From positions 1-27,015 of the IMG/VR virus record IMGVR_UViG_3300036861_000368: 27,015 nt of DNA. One strand, 5' to 3'. Each line of letters starts with the position of its first letter. Positions within the stretch are counted from its first letter, which is position 1. Source of the stretch: a virus. The position numbers and the translations under genes are program-made. The notes beneath the pieces were generated by a model. It had not been told where the DNA came from and did no database searches. It saw only the letters and a list, made by a program, of their open reading frames with translations. Below, one piece after another: positions 8,052-14,777 of this stretch.

Positions 8052-8548
8052 GGGCCGCCCGCGTTCTCTCCGTCCTGGCCGTTCTCTCCCTCTGTGCTCC
8101 GTCGCTCCATGCCGCGCCCGAGTGGCACCACACAGCCTTTTCCCTGGCATTCGTACACAACGACATCGACGGAATCGACGACACCCGCAGCCTCGACGGA
8201 GAGGCCATGTTCCGCGTTCAACATGGGAGCATCGGCATTGCCGCGGCTTTCAACAAGACGGACCTGGTCAACGGCGATTCGGTGACGACGGTCGGGGTCG
8301 GTGCCCTCTATGAGTACACCGACACCTCGAAGGATGTCTCCCCCTTGTTCGGAATCGGAATCATCCGCTGGGTCGATGAGGCCATGTTCGTCTATGACTG
8401 GAAGGCGTCGGTGCGCCTGGGCTTCACCGCCGGGAAGGGTCCGGTCTTCGCGGAGTTGTATGGATCGTGGGGCCGCTACTTCGGGCCGCGTGACCTGGAC
8501 CCGACCGATCTCAGGGAGCTCTTCCTCGGCGTGGGCTTCCGGAAGTAG
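8048..8548 (+). CDS. Outer-membrane beta-barrel protein with signal peptide
   Basis: A 166-residue protein with a typical signal peptide: basic MRAAR, a hydrophobic LSVLAVLSLCA core and a probable cleavage near SLHA/AP (residues 20-24). The mature part alternates polar and hydrophobic residues in strands of barrel length (TAFSLAFVHND, GEAMFRVQHGSIGIAAAF, TTVGVGALYEYTD, ASVRLGFTAGKGPVFAELYGSWG, ELFLGVGFRK) joined by Asp/Gly turns, consistent with a small barrel of about eight strands. The GTG start at 8048 overlaps the previous stop. Such genes are host-type cargo in phages and can change surface receptors or block superinfection; that role is inferred. The last residues are GFRK rather than the usual terminal aromatic. 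Confidence 0.65.
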   Translation: MRAARVLSVLAVLSLCAPSLHAAPEWHHTAFSLAFVHNDIDGIDDTRSLDGEAMFRVQHGSIGIAAAFNKTDLVNGDSVTTVGVGALYEYTDTSKDVSPLFGIGIIRWVDEAMFVYDWKASVRLGFTAGKGPVFAELYGSWGRYFGPRDLDPTDLRELFLGVGFRK

Positions 8549-8564
8549 TGCGAGGACCGCGACG

Positions 8565-8744
8565 ATGCCCACCAAGGACCCCGCAAAGATCGCCGGGATG
8601 GTGTACCTGGTGAAGATGGGGGCGATGGATGTCGGGGTCGTGGAGTGCCCCGGGCTTACGGCTGAAGAGGTCCGCATCGTCGAAGCCTTCATCGAGCGCC
8701 TTCGCAAGGAAGAGCCCCAGATCGCCGGCAAGCCCGAGCCCTAG
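8565..8744 (+). CDS. Small acidic/basic helical protein, third cassette gene
   Basis: A 59-residue protein starting at ATG 8565 with GAGGA eight bases upstream, 16 bases after the beta-barrel gene. It contains a short strand-like segment (GMVYLVKMGAMDVGVVECPG) and a helix (LTAEEVRIVEAFIERLRKEE). No membrane segment or signal is seen. Its last four bases overlap, tail to tail, the end of the minus-strand tail chaperone gene at 8741, so the cassette is fitted tightly into the late operon. I see no hairpin with a T-tract after it. The family is not recognised. Confidence 0.55.
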   Translation: MPTKDPAKIAGMVYLVKMGAMDVGVVECPGLTAEEVRIVEAFIERLRKEEPQIAGKPEP

Positions 8745-9349
8745 TTGACGTAGACCTTCCCGCCGATGTTCCCCAGGCCATGGAGTGCTGTCGGCTCGGC
8801 CTCGGGGTCGAGGGTCGGGTCCTCGCGCATCTCGGCGTCCCGCGCCGCCTTCGCCCCTGCCGAGACGCAGTCACACAGGTCCAGGAAGTCCTGCATGGGC
8901 ATAGTCAGGACGTCCAGAGGGGTCAGGCTGTAGAGCTTGCAGAGTGCGGCGATGTCCATGACCAGGCCGCCTCCCTTCTTCACCCGCTCCCCGGTCCAGT
9001 CGATGAGCGCCAGCATGCGCGCCCAGCCGGGGTCGTTCTCGACCTCCCAGCTGGCCTCGATGACACGGGAGGCGTTGCGCTGCGAGTGCCACCGCCGGAA
9101 GAACCCCCGGGGCTGTCCGATGCAGATCAGATCGGCCAGGGCCGCCGTCGTCGCGGGATCGCCGAGGGCGAACTGAGCCTCGGCCTCGGTCGGCTTCCCG
9201 TCATGCTCCGCGGCGAACTCCAGGAGGCGGGACAGGCCGATCTTGACCGCCTCACGGAAGCCGCGGACGGTGATCCGCCCCACCGTCACCCGCTTGTAGG
9301 CCGGGAACGGCAGGAGCCGGAACAGGGTGACACGCTTCTCGTGCTGCAC
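8741..9349 (-). CDS. Tail assembly chaperone-like protein
   Basis: A 202-residue protein between the tail tube and tape measure genes, the conserved place of siphovirus tail chaperones. The N-terminal part begins with VTLFRLLPFPAYKRVTVGRI. The C-terminal part has a segment (YSLTPLDVLTMPMQDFLDLCD) typical of these helical proteins, which bind the tape measure while the tube polymerises. The GTG start at 9349 has a strong GGAGGGGG site. No clear slippery heptamer was found near the end, and the usual frameshifted second half is absent because the strand switches to the plus-strand cassette at 8744. Assignment rests mainly on position and helical pattern. Confidence 0.65.
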   Translation of the reverse strand: MQHEKRVTLFRLLPFPAYKRVTVGRITVRGFREAVKIGLSRLLEFAAEHDGKPTEAEAQFALGDPATTAALADLICIGQPRGFFRRWHSQRNASRVIEASWEVENDPGWARMLALIDWTGERVKKGGGLVMDIAALCKLYSLTPLDVLTMPMQDFLDLCDCVSAGAKAARDAEMREDPTLDPEAEPTALHGLGNIGGKVYVN

Positions 9350-9361
9350 CGGAGCCCCCTC

Positions 9362-9907
9362 CTAGGCGTCGACGATCTGGAAGGCGCCGCTGGCCGGGGT
9401 GACCGACTCCTCGAGGCCCTTCAGGGTGAACCCGAAGGCCTGCTCGCCGTCCTTCTTCCACTCGATGTCCTCGAGCTCCGCGGCCACCAGCCGCCAGCCC
9501 GTGAAGGTGCGGACCTTGGTCGTCCCGAGCCCGCGCCCGACCACCTTGACCTGGTGGTAGACGCCACGCTCGGAGGCGTTCCACTTGAACGTGAAGTTCG
9601 GGTCCGCGCCCGTGACGTACGTGGCCGGGTCCATCCCCAGGAGGTAGGAGAGGTTCTTCAGCATCCCCTCGAGGAGCTTCCCCTTGATGGCGTACTCGGC
9701 CTTGACGGGCTCCGACAGGACGTCGCCCATGAACTGGTCGGGGGAAACGTTGTAGCGGTCGCGCTTGACGGTGATTTTGACGCCGCCCATGGTGTAGCCG
9801 ACGTCGTAGAAGGTGCCCGCACCCCGGCTGGCGACGTACGGGGAGATCGCCAGCTGCGTCGGGGCGCCGATGATGATGTTGGTGATGTCGGGCGAGGACA
9901 GAGGCAT
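9362..9907 (-). CDS. Major tail tube protein
   Basis: A 181-residue beta-rich protein of the size and pattern of phage tail tube proteins: an N-terminal ITNIIIGAPTQLAIS segment, a Y/D/V-rich region (GTFYDVGYTMGGVKITV), a helix near residues 55-90 (VLSEPVKAEYAIKGKLLEGM), and a C-terminal beta stretch (EQAFGFTLKGLEE) ending in IVDA. It polymerises into the tube around the tape measure. The ATG at 9907 follows a hairpin-bearing leader (9924-9974) with GGGAGCC as ribosome site. It sits between the head-tail joining genes and the tail chaperone, as expected. Confidence 0.8.
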   Translation of the reverse strand: MPLSSPDITNIIIGAPTQLAISPYVASRGAGTFYDVGYTMGGVKITVKRDRYNVSPDQFMGDVLSEPVKAEYAIKGKLLEGMLKNLSYLLGMDPATYVTGADPNFTFKWNASERGVYHQVKVVGRGLGTTKVRTFTGWRLVAAELEDIEWKKDGEQAFGFTLKGLEESVTPASGAFQIVDA

Positions 9908-9923
9908 TTTCGGCTCCCGGGCC

Positions 9924-9974
9924 CAAAAGAAAAGGGCCGTGAGGTGTGGGCCCCACAGCCCTTTTCAGATGGTC
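9924..9974 (-). terminator. Nested hairpin with T-tract before the tail tube gene
   Basis: On the minus strand, an 8-bp outer stem AAAAGGGC/GCCCTTTT (9965-9958 with 9937-9930) encloses a TGTGG/CCACA inner stem and a CCTCACG single strand, followed by CTTTTGGG. It has the form of an intrinsic terminator, yet lies only about 20 bases before the tail tube ATG. A diverged copy lies at 15796-15852 before the prohead protease. It may be a conditional terminator, an antitermination target or an mRNA-stabilising leader. Confidence 0.6.
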
Positions 9975-10019
9975 CCCAGGAGCCGAGCCGCTGATCAGGC
10001 GGACCGGCGGTCGACTTCT

Positions 10020-10265
10020 TCAGGCCTTCGATTCCTTCTTCGGCTTCTCCCCGATGATATGCGCCACGCCGCGATCGACGTGCCCGCGGCAGATGCGCGC
10101 GCGTTCGGACTTCGGGTCGTCCAGGTCCTCTACCTCGACGATGTCCCCCTTCTCGATGCGGGGCTGGGCGATGATGGTGAAGCCCCCCTTCGGGCCGGGC
10201 GTCTCGTCGTAGGTGAACGTGTGCGCCCCCTCGGGGAGCCCGTCGTATTTCAGGCGCGTCGGCAT
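10020..10265 (-). CDS. Hypothetical protein before the tail tube gene
   Basis: An 81-residue protein of no recognised family, starting at ATG 10265 with GGGAGAGA as ribosome site, 10 bases after the preceding stop. It is polar with two beta-like segments (GAHTFTYDE, GGFTIIAQPRIEKGDIVEVED) and a Lys-rich C-terminus (GEKPKKESKA). A small SH3-like or beta-barrel fold is possible. Its position between the tail terminator region and the tail tube suggests a structural accessory. About 55 bases after its stop the transcript meets the nested hairpin at 9965-9930. Confidence 0.55.
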   Translation of the reverse strand: MPTRLKYDGLPEGAHTFTYDETPGPKGGFTIIAQPRIEKGDIVEVEDLDDPKSERARICRGHVDRGVAHIIGEKPKKESKA

Positions 10266-10275
10266 GCTCTCTCCC

Positions 10276-10767
10276 TCAGTTCTTCCCGATCGCTTTGACC
10301 GAGAAGGTATAGCTCGGCGTGGTGCCGGCGATGAACCATTTCACCCGGACGTAATCCCCGAAGATCATGTATTTGGCGACGGACTTCACCCCTGAGCAGG
10401 CGGCGTCTGCGGCCAGGTCGACGAAGTCGCGGGCGTTGATCTCGCCGGCGGTCTCCGTGGCATCCCCGTCGGTCACCATGCCCAGCTCGAACGGCAGGTC
10501 GTACCAGTTGGTCCCCCCGTCGCTCGACGCCTGCAGGAACACGTCGAGCGTCTCGCCGGTGCCCGAACTGGCCGTGCAGTCGAAGAAGATGATGACCTCC
10601 TTGATGCCGCCGACATAGATGGCCCCGCTGTTCGAGGTCGCCGTCTGGGCGGATGAGGTCTGAAGCTCGAATCGGGTCGTGGCGCACCAGGCGGCCGGGG
10701 ACAGCGCCAGGACGGCGGCCAGCAGAAGCGCCAGGGCGGTCAGGCTGCGCGATCTCGTGAAAGTCAT
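10276..10767 (-). CDS. Signal-peptide-bearing beta protein in tail operon
   Basis: A 163-residue protein. Residues 1-29 are a textbook Sec signal (MTFTRSRSLTALALLLAAVL, then ALSPAAWCA), but the region has no lipobox. The mature part is a beta-sandwich of a type common near phage structural genes: SGAIYVGGIKEVIIFFDC, GETLDVFLQASSDGGTNWYD and GDYVRVKWFIAGTTPSYTF, the last recalling motifs of decoration and tail proteins. The start at 10767 forms an ATGA overlap with the tail terminator gene and has GGGGAGCC upstream, so the signal-encoding start is well supported. A virion protein would not normally be exported, so it may act in the host envelope, or the leader may have been acquired. Confidence 0.65.
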   Translation of the reverse strand: MTFTRSRSLTALALLLAAVLALSPAAWCATTRFELQTSSAQTATSNSGAIYVGGIKEVIIFFDCTASSGTGETLDVFLQASSDGGTNWYDLPFELGMVTDGDATETAGEINARDFVDLAADAACSGVKSVAKYMIFGDYVRVKWFIAGTTPSYTFSVKAIGKN

Positions 10768-11231
10768 AGGCTCCCCTTGTGGAAGTGGTACAGGACGACC
10801 ATGTCGGTCTCGAACATGGCGAAGCCGCGGTCGGCGTCCGGGAACCGGGCGGTCTTCCCCAGGATGCTGTTCTTGCATGTCCCGGCGAACCACGGGTCCT
10901 GCAGAAGGGCGACCCGGACGTCCCTCTCCAGGGACCGGATCCGCTGCACCCTGTCGGGCGACATGATGTCCGCTCCGGGCTCGTTCACCATCCCGCCGAT
11001 GACGTAGGGCAGCCGGGCCGCATAGACCGAGGCGTCGTCCCAGGACCAGGTTTCCTCCCCCTCCAGGACCACCAGGGCGGGCAAGGACCCCTCCGGTATC
11101 TGGTCCTGCACCATCGGCACCTCGAAGATGGCCTGCACGTCGTTCTGGTAGCCGTTGGCCCGCTTGATGGTCGCCAGGCGCGCGATGATCGCGGCCGTGA
11201 TGGTCGTCGGGTTGATCGGGATGGTCGGCAT
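10764..11231 (-). CDS. Tail terminator / minor tail protein
   Basis: A 155-residue protein with the layout of phage tail terminator (lambda gpU-like) proteins: N-terminal helix (TITAAIIARLATIKRANGY), central strands (SLPALVVLEGEETW) and a C-terminal beta segment (FAMFETDMVVLYHFHKG). These proteins cap the growing tail tube and join it to the head. The ATG at 11231 shares a TAATG junction with the upstream gp10-like gene. Order (connector, gp10-like, terminator, tube) matches HK97-type phages and supports the call; sequence alone is only suggestive. Confidence 0.65.
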   Translation of the reverse strand: MPTIPINPTTITAAIIARLATIKRANGYQNDVQAIFEVPMVQDQIPEGSLPALVVLEGEETWSWDDASVYAARLPYVIGGMVNEPGADIMSPDRVQRIRSLERDVRVALLQDPWFAGTCKNSILGKTARFPDADRGFAMFETDMVVLYHFHKGSL

Positions 11232-11737
11232 TACTGCGCCTCCTGGAGGGCCTCACCGAGCGACCGGACGAAGATCCGGTGGATGTCCTCGGCCGACTCC
11301 TGGAGCGCCGGGCGCATGAAGGGGCGGGCCGGATAGGTGGCGGTGTGCGACCTGACCGTCACGAAGGCGCGGACGGTGCGCTTTTTCCCGGTCAGGCGCC
11401 CCCCGCGCGGGCCGCGCGCGAAGATTCTGCGCTGATGCTGAGGGACCGTGAACGTCCCGCCGTACTCGTGCACCGGCGCATATTTCACCGGGTCGGAGAC
11501 CACGATCTGCAGGGTCTGTTCGTCAACGGGGGAGGTATGCAGGCGCCTGCGGAGGGTGCCGGTCTGGACCCGCAGGACCTTCCCGGACACATTGTCCAGC
11601 GCCCGCGCATATACCGCCTCTCCGCTCAGGCGCAGCGCCCGGATGACCGTCCGGCGCACTAGGGCCGGCTTCGCGGCGAGCTTGGCCTGCATCTCGGCGG
11701 TGCCCGGGACCTCGATGGTGATCCGGGTCTCGGCCAT
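11231..11737 (-). CDS. HK97 gp10-like head-tail joining protein
   Basis: A 168-residue protein starting at ATG 11737, sharing a TGATG junction with the connector gene. The segments KYAPVHEYGGT (about residues 85-95) and YPARPFMRPAL (about 135-145) are hallmarks of the HK97 gp10 family, whose members sit in the neck between connector and tail tube. The N-terminal half is a helix-rich stretch (MQAKLAAKPALVRRTVIRAL). The upstream in-frame extension seen in a longer reading frame is a shadow of the connector gene. Complete and of normal family length. Confidence 0.8.
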   Translation of the reverse strand: MAETRITIEVPGTAEMQAKLAAKPALVRRTVIRALRLSGEAVYARALDNVSGKVLRVQTGTLRRRLHTSPVDEQTLQIVVSDPVKYAPVHEYGGTFTVPQHQRRIFARGPRGGRLTGKKRTVRAFVTVRSHTATYPARPFMRPALQESAEDIHRIFVRSLGEALQEAQ

Positions 11738-12330
11738 CAGACTGCCCTCCGCGACAGGGACAGATCCCGGTAGGGATCCAGGGAGGCTTTGACTTCCTTG
11801 GGGATCTCCCGGACGTAGTTCGTCACCTGGTTCCCCGTCGTCTTGCTCTGGATGCCGATGCGGTTTTTCTCGACCGTGATGAGGGCGGCCAGGTCGAGGG
11901 CCGCCTGGACGATGGGCTCCGGGATGGCCCCCACGGAGTAGCCGGCCGAGTAGGTGACCGAGTACCACCGGCGCTGCGGGATCCAGCGCGAGAAGGGGCG
12001 CATCAGGTGCCCGAGCTCCTTGTCGACCAGCACGTCGGGGTCGTCGGTGGCCAGGGCGCTCACGGTCAGCGCGCTCGTCCCCTCGAAGACCTGCATCGTC
12101 ACGGCCAAGGCGTCATCCGCGGGGAACTTGATCGGATAGCGGACCTGCAGGGTGTCGGTCCCGTTCCCGTCGTAGAGCTCGGCCGTGTAGGTCGCCAGCT
12201 CGATGGAGCCGCGGTTCAGGTAGCCCACGATCATCGCGGAGGCGCGGCTGAGGGCCTTGGTCAGGCGGGGGTCCTCGCCCGACCCTTTCTCCCCCAGGTA
12301 GTCCCGGAGATCCTTGATGGTCGCGAGCAT
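11737..12330 (-). CDS. Head-tail connector, HK97 gp6-like
   Basis: A 197-residue protein. It opens with TIKDLRDYLGE and a helix (RLTKALSRASAMIVGYLNR), then a beta block with the strands WYSVTYSAGYSVGAIPEPI, and ends in a helix (VQAALDLAALITVEKNRIG). This order, especially YsAGY...P..i..A....a, is typical of gp6/gp15-like connectors that form a ring under the portal. The ATG at 12330 has AGGAGGG immediately upstream. Its length is slightly above the minimal family size, and a C-terminal extension (PKEVKASLDPYRDLSLS) ends in the motif seen in many members. Confidence 0.8.
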   Translation of the reverse strand: MLATIKDLRDYLGEKGSGEDPRLTKALSRASAMIVGYLNRGSIELATYTAELYDGNGTDTLQVRYPIKFPADDALAVTMQVFEGTSALTVSALATDDPDVLVDKELGHLMRPFSRWIPQRRWYSVTYSAGYSVGAIPEPIVQAALDLAALITVEKNRIGIQSKTTGNQVTNYVREIPKEVKASLDPYRDLSLSRRAV

Positions 12331-12338
12331 GAGCCCTC

Positions 12339-12614
12339 CTATCGGCTCTTGCCCTTCGTCTTCACGGCCGCGGGCTTCATGGCACGGTCGATGGGTGATT
12401 CCTTGACGGCCTTCTCGTCAGGGGAGAGGACGGGCTGGCGTCGGCGCTCGATGTCCTCGGCAACTTCCTCCGCATGCGTCTTCGCGTCGTCCTTGACGAA
12501 CTCGGCCAGGCCGGCGTCGACCCACTTCTGGCAGAGGTCTGTGTCGTTCTCCTCAACCATCCCTTCGTGCCGCAGGCCGTCCAGTGGCTTGATCCAGCGA
12601 ATCTTCCTGCTCAT
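12339..12614 (-). CDS. Small hypothetical protein in head module
   Basis: A 91-residue charged protein of unknown family. The N-terminal half (KIRWIKPLDGLRHEGMV, then a helix around TDLCQKWVDAGLAEFV) resembles small phage proteins often found between capsid and connector genes; the C-terminal half is Lys/Glu-rich and likely disordered. Its ATG at 12614 overlaps the stop of the glycosyltransferase-like gene (ATGA), and it ends eight bases before the connector start. No membrane segment or catalytic motif is visible. Confidence 0.6.
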   Translation of the reverse strand: MSRKIRWIKPLDGLRHEGMVEENDTDLCQKWVDAGLAEFVKDDAKTHAEEVAEDIERRRQPVLSPDEKAVKESPIDRAMKPAAVKTKGKSR

Positions 12615-13324
12615 GCGACGTCCTCCTGTTCCGTGAGTCCCGGCAGGCCCCGCTCGACCACGGCACCGACGAAGCGGTTGATGTCCATCAGGTCGACGGT
12701 CTTCTCATGCCCGAAGACGATGCGCGGGTCGATGGTGACCCGGACCCCGAGCGCGTTCGCCTTGTGGCAGAAGTACATGTCCTCGCCTTCCTCGATCGCC
12801 TGGTCCTCCTCGCGCTTGACGGTCTTGAAGTATGGGGGCATCATCCGCTCCAGGAGCGCCCGCGAGACGCTCATGCAGCCGGCGCCCACCGCGTCCACCT
12901 GAAACGGCAGGACGCTGTCGGAGGAGGCCGTGACGTACTTCCCCGTGCGCAGGTCGGCGTGGTACATGACCGTGCAGATTTGCGGGACCCGCTTCTCGAG
13001 CTCCCGGTATCCGATCCAGCCGCAGGCGAGCCCGGACACGATGTCGGCCTTGTGCCCGAACAGGGCCCACCAGTTGGGCGGGGGGTTCATGTCGGCATCC
13101 CAGAACTGGAGCCGCTCCATGCGCTTGTCCTTGAGCGCCTGCATCACGCAGAAGTTCCGGGCGAAGTCCACCTCGCGCAGGCCTACCGGCTTGAAGGTGA
13201 CGTACTCGAAGGGATGATCCGGATCGCGCGACAGCTCGGCCGCGTTCTCCAGGGCGTGCAGGAGCGACACGGTGACGCGCCCGTCGTAGGATGGCACGCA
13301 AATCCAGATGACCCGCTTCGCCAT
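12611..13324 (-). CDS. GT-A fold glycosyltransferase-like protein
   Basis: A 237-residue protein starting at ATG 13324 with GGAGG four bases upstream. It opens with a nucleotide-binding-type strand (KRVIWICVPSYDG), continues with a helix (VDFARNFCVMQAL), then a strand ending in FWDADMNPPPNW; DAD at residues 76-78 fits the metal-binding DXD motif of GT-A (GT2-like) transferases. Later come AVGAGCMSVSRALLERM (about 144-161), EDMYFCHKANALG (181-193) and GHE (205-207), matching acceptor-site and metal-ligand positions of the fold. It would transfer a sugar from a nucleotide sugar; donor and acceptor are unknown. It lies directly after the capsid gene, so a virion protein is a possible acceptor (inference). 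Confidence 0.75.
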   Translation of the reverse strand: MAKRVIWICVPSYDGRVTVSLLHALENAAELSRDPDHPFEYVTFKPVGLREVDFARNFCVMQALKDKRMERLQFWDADMNPPPNWWALFGHKADIVSGLACGWIGYRELEKRVPQICTVMYHADLRTGKYVTASSDSVLPFQVDAVGAGCMSVSRALLERMMPPYFKTVKREEDQAIEEGEDMYFCHKANALGVRVTIDPRIVFGHEKTVDLMDINRFVGAVVERGLPGLTEQEDVA

Positions 13325-13341
13325 TTCGCCTCCGATACTGC

Positions 13342-13380
13342 GGGGAGGGCCAGCGGCCCAACAATCCACCGGCCCTCCCC
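13342..13380 (-). other. 10-bp GC-rich hairpin after the capsid gene
   Basis: A perfect 10-bp inverted repeat, GGGGAGGGCC/GGCCCTCCCC (13380-13371 and 13351-13342), with a 19-base loop, in the 73-base gap between the capsid stop and the next start. No T-tract follows on the minus strand, so it is not a standard intrinsic terminator. It may protect the 3' end of capsid mRNA or lower read-through into the glycosyltransferase gene. Confidence 0.6.
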
Positions 13381-13397
13381 CGTTTCGTGCGCCTCGA

Positions 13398-14777
13398 TCA
13401 GACCGCCATCGTCAGGAGCGGGTCGATCGCGGTGTACTTGGTCCAGGCCGTCGGCACGGCGACGAGGATGCCCGTGCGCTTCACGCCCCGGATGTCGATC
13501 TGGAAGGTCTGGAACTTCGACCACGGGTTCAGGTCGATGGAGAACCCGAGCAGGTCGCCGAAGATGATGGTCTGCGGCGGACCCGAGTACAGGTTCGTCC
13601 GGTTGGTCCCGGTCCCGACCGCGCGGTTGGTCAGGATCCCGGAGTGACCGTAGAACCGGTAGCCCAGGATCGTGTTCGCGGGCATGGGCTGGATGCCGCC
13701 GGCCGGGGCGATGAGGGGCACGCCGCCCTGGTCGGTCGCCGAGGCCGCACCGCTCCTCGACTTGTAGAGCGCCGCGATCAGCTTCTGGTGCATGAAGAGG
13801 TTCTGGAAGTTGATCGCGGAGCCCTCTCCCGAGGCGAACAGCGCGTCGACGAGCTTCTGGTACGACAGCGCGTCCCCGTTCGCGCCCGAGGTCACGGAGT
13901 TGACCCCGGCCGCGGCCACGACGCCGGTGAAGTTGACGCCGGTGCCATCGCCCTCGAGGGCCTGCTGATCCTCGAGACGGCCGATCTGCTCGCCGAACTC
14001 CTGGGCCAGATAGTCGGCCAGGAGGACGACGTTGTCCTGCAGGAGCTCGCCCGCGACCGTGGCGAAGCAGGCCAGCTTCTTCGCGGTCAGGGACGACTGG
14101 CTGAACGGCGAGGCGGGCACGGAGTCGGTGATCGATCCTTCCTCCGCGATGATCGCCGCCGTGAAGGCCGCCGCCCTGGTCGGGTAGGCGTGGGTCTTCA
14201 CCGTCATCGGCACCTTGCGCACGATGGGCCGCATGATGCTGTTGTCGGCGATGAGTCGCAGGATCTCGGACTCGACGATGGTCGGGACCAGGTTGCCCCC
14301 CTCCGACGCCGTATCCTCCTGCAGCGCGACCTTCTCCTTCGCCCCGAACCCGAGGGATTCCTCGAGCTTCTCGTGCCAGGCCAGCCGCTTCATGTACTCG
14401 GCCGGCTGCGTCAGCTTGAGGATGTGGTTTGCCATCCAGATTGAGACGCCCGCCTTCAGGGCCGGGTCGTCGGGGAACATGCAGGCCCGGACCATCGGGT
14501 TGTTCTGCTTCTGCTTGTACTGCTGCGACATCATCTCCGCGATGCGGACCACCTTCTTGTGGCTGTCCGGGATCGCGGCGAGGACGTTGTCCCCGCCGTG
14601 CAGGCTGATGCGCTTGTCGGAGAGCTTCTTCTCGGTCTCGGCCTGCCACTCCTCGAGCGTCTTGAACTTGGCGGCGAGGTCCGCCATCTTGATGCCCGTT
14701 TCCTCGATGGCCTTGACCGATTTCCCAGTCTCCTCGGCCAGCTTGTTGACCGATTCGAGTACCTTTTCCAGGCTCAT
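13398..14777 (-). CDS. Major capsid protein, HK97 fold
   Basis: A 459-residue protein. Residues about 1-60 form a coiled coil (VLESVNKLAEETGKSVKAIE), the usual built-in scaffold (delta domain) removed by the prohead protease. From about residue 155 the HK97 signature follows: SEGGNLVPTIVESEILRLI and NSIMRPIVRKVPM (N-arm and spine helix), then ACFATVAGELLQD...LADYLAQEFG (P-domain helix region), GDGTG, and a C-terminal GVKRTGILVAVPTAW segment. It shares a TAATG junction with the protease gene, ensuring co-translation. It builds the icosahedral shell. Complete, with no sign of a frameshift. Confidence 0.9.
   Translation of the reverse strand: MSLEKVLESVNKLAEETGKSVKAIEETGIKMADLAAKFKTLEEWQAETEKKLSDKRISLHGGDNVLAAIPDSHKKVVRIAEMMSQQYKQKQNNPMVRACMFPDDPALKAGVSIWMANHILKLTQPAEYMKRLAWHEKLEESLGFGAKEKVALQEDTASEGGNLVPTIVESEILRLIADNSIMRPIVRKVPMTVKTHAYPTRAAAFTAAIIAEEGSITDSVPASPFSQSSLTAKKLACFATVAGELLQDNVVLLADYLAQEFGEQIGRLEDQQALEGDGTGVNFTGVVAAAGVNSVTSGANGDALSYQKLVDALFASGEGSAINFQNLFMHQKLIAALYKSRSGAASATDQGGVPLIAPAGGIQPMPANTILGYRFYGHSGILTNRAVGTGTNRTNLYSGPPQTIIFGDLLGFSIDLNPWSKFQTFQIDIRGVKRTGILVAVPTAWTKYTAIDPLLTMAV

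Noticed and set aside
7815-8548. Lysis cassette (holin plus spanin) reading of the plus-strand genes
   Set aside because: There is no endolysin nearby, the second protein looks like a full beta-barrel rather than a coiled-coil spanin, and no lipobox is seen.
7769-8731. Minus-strand open frame of 320 codons opposite the plus-strand cassette
   Set aside because: It could have been a tail gene filling the gap before the tape measure, but it has no recognisable domain, and the plus strand has a promoter, coupled starts, a signal peptide and barrel strands.
8780-9994. Plus-strand 404-codon frame opposite tail chaperone and tail tube
   Set aside because: Antisense shadow spanning two real genes and a hairpin.
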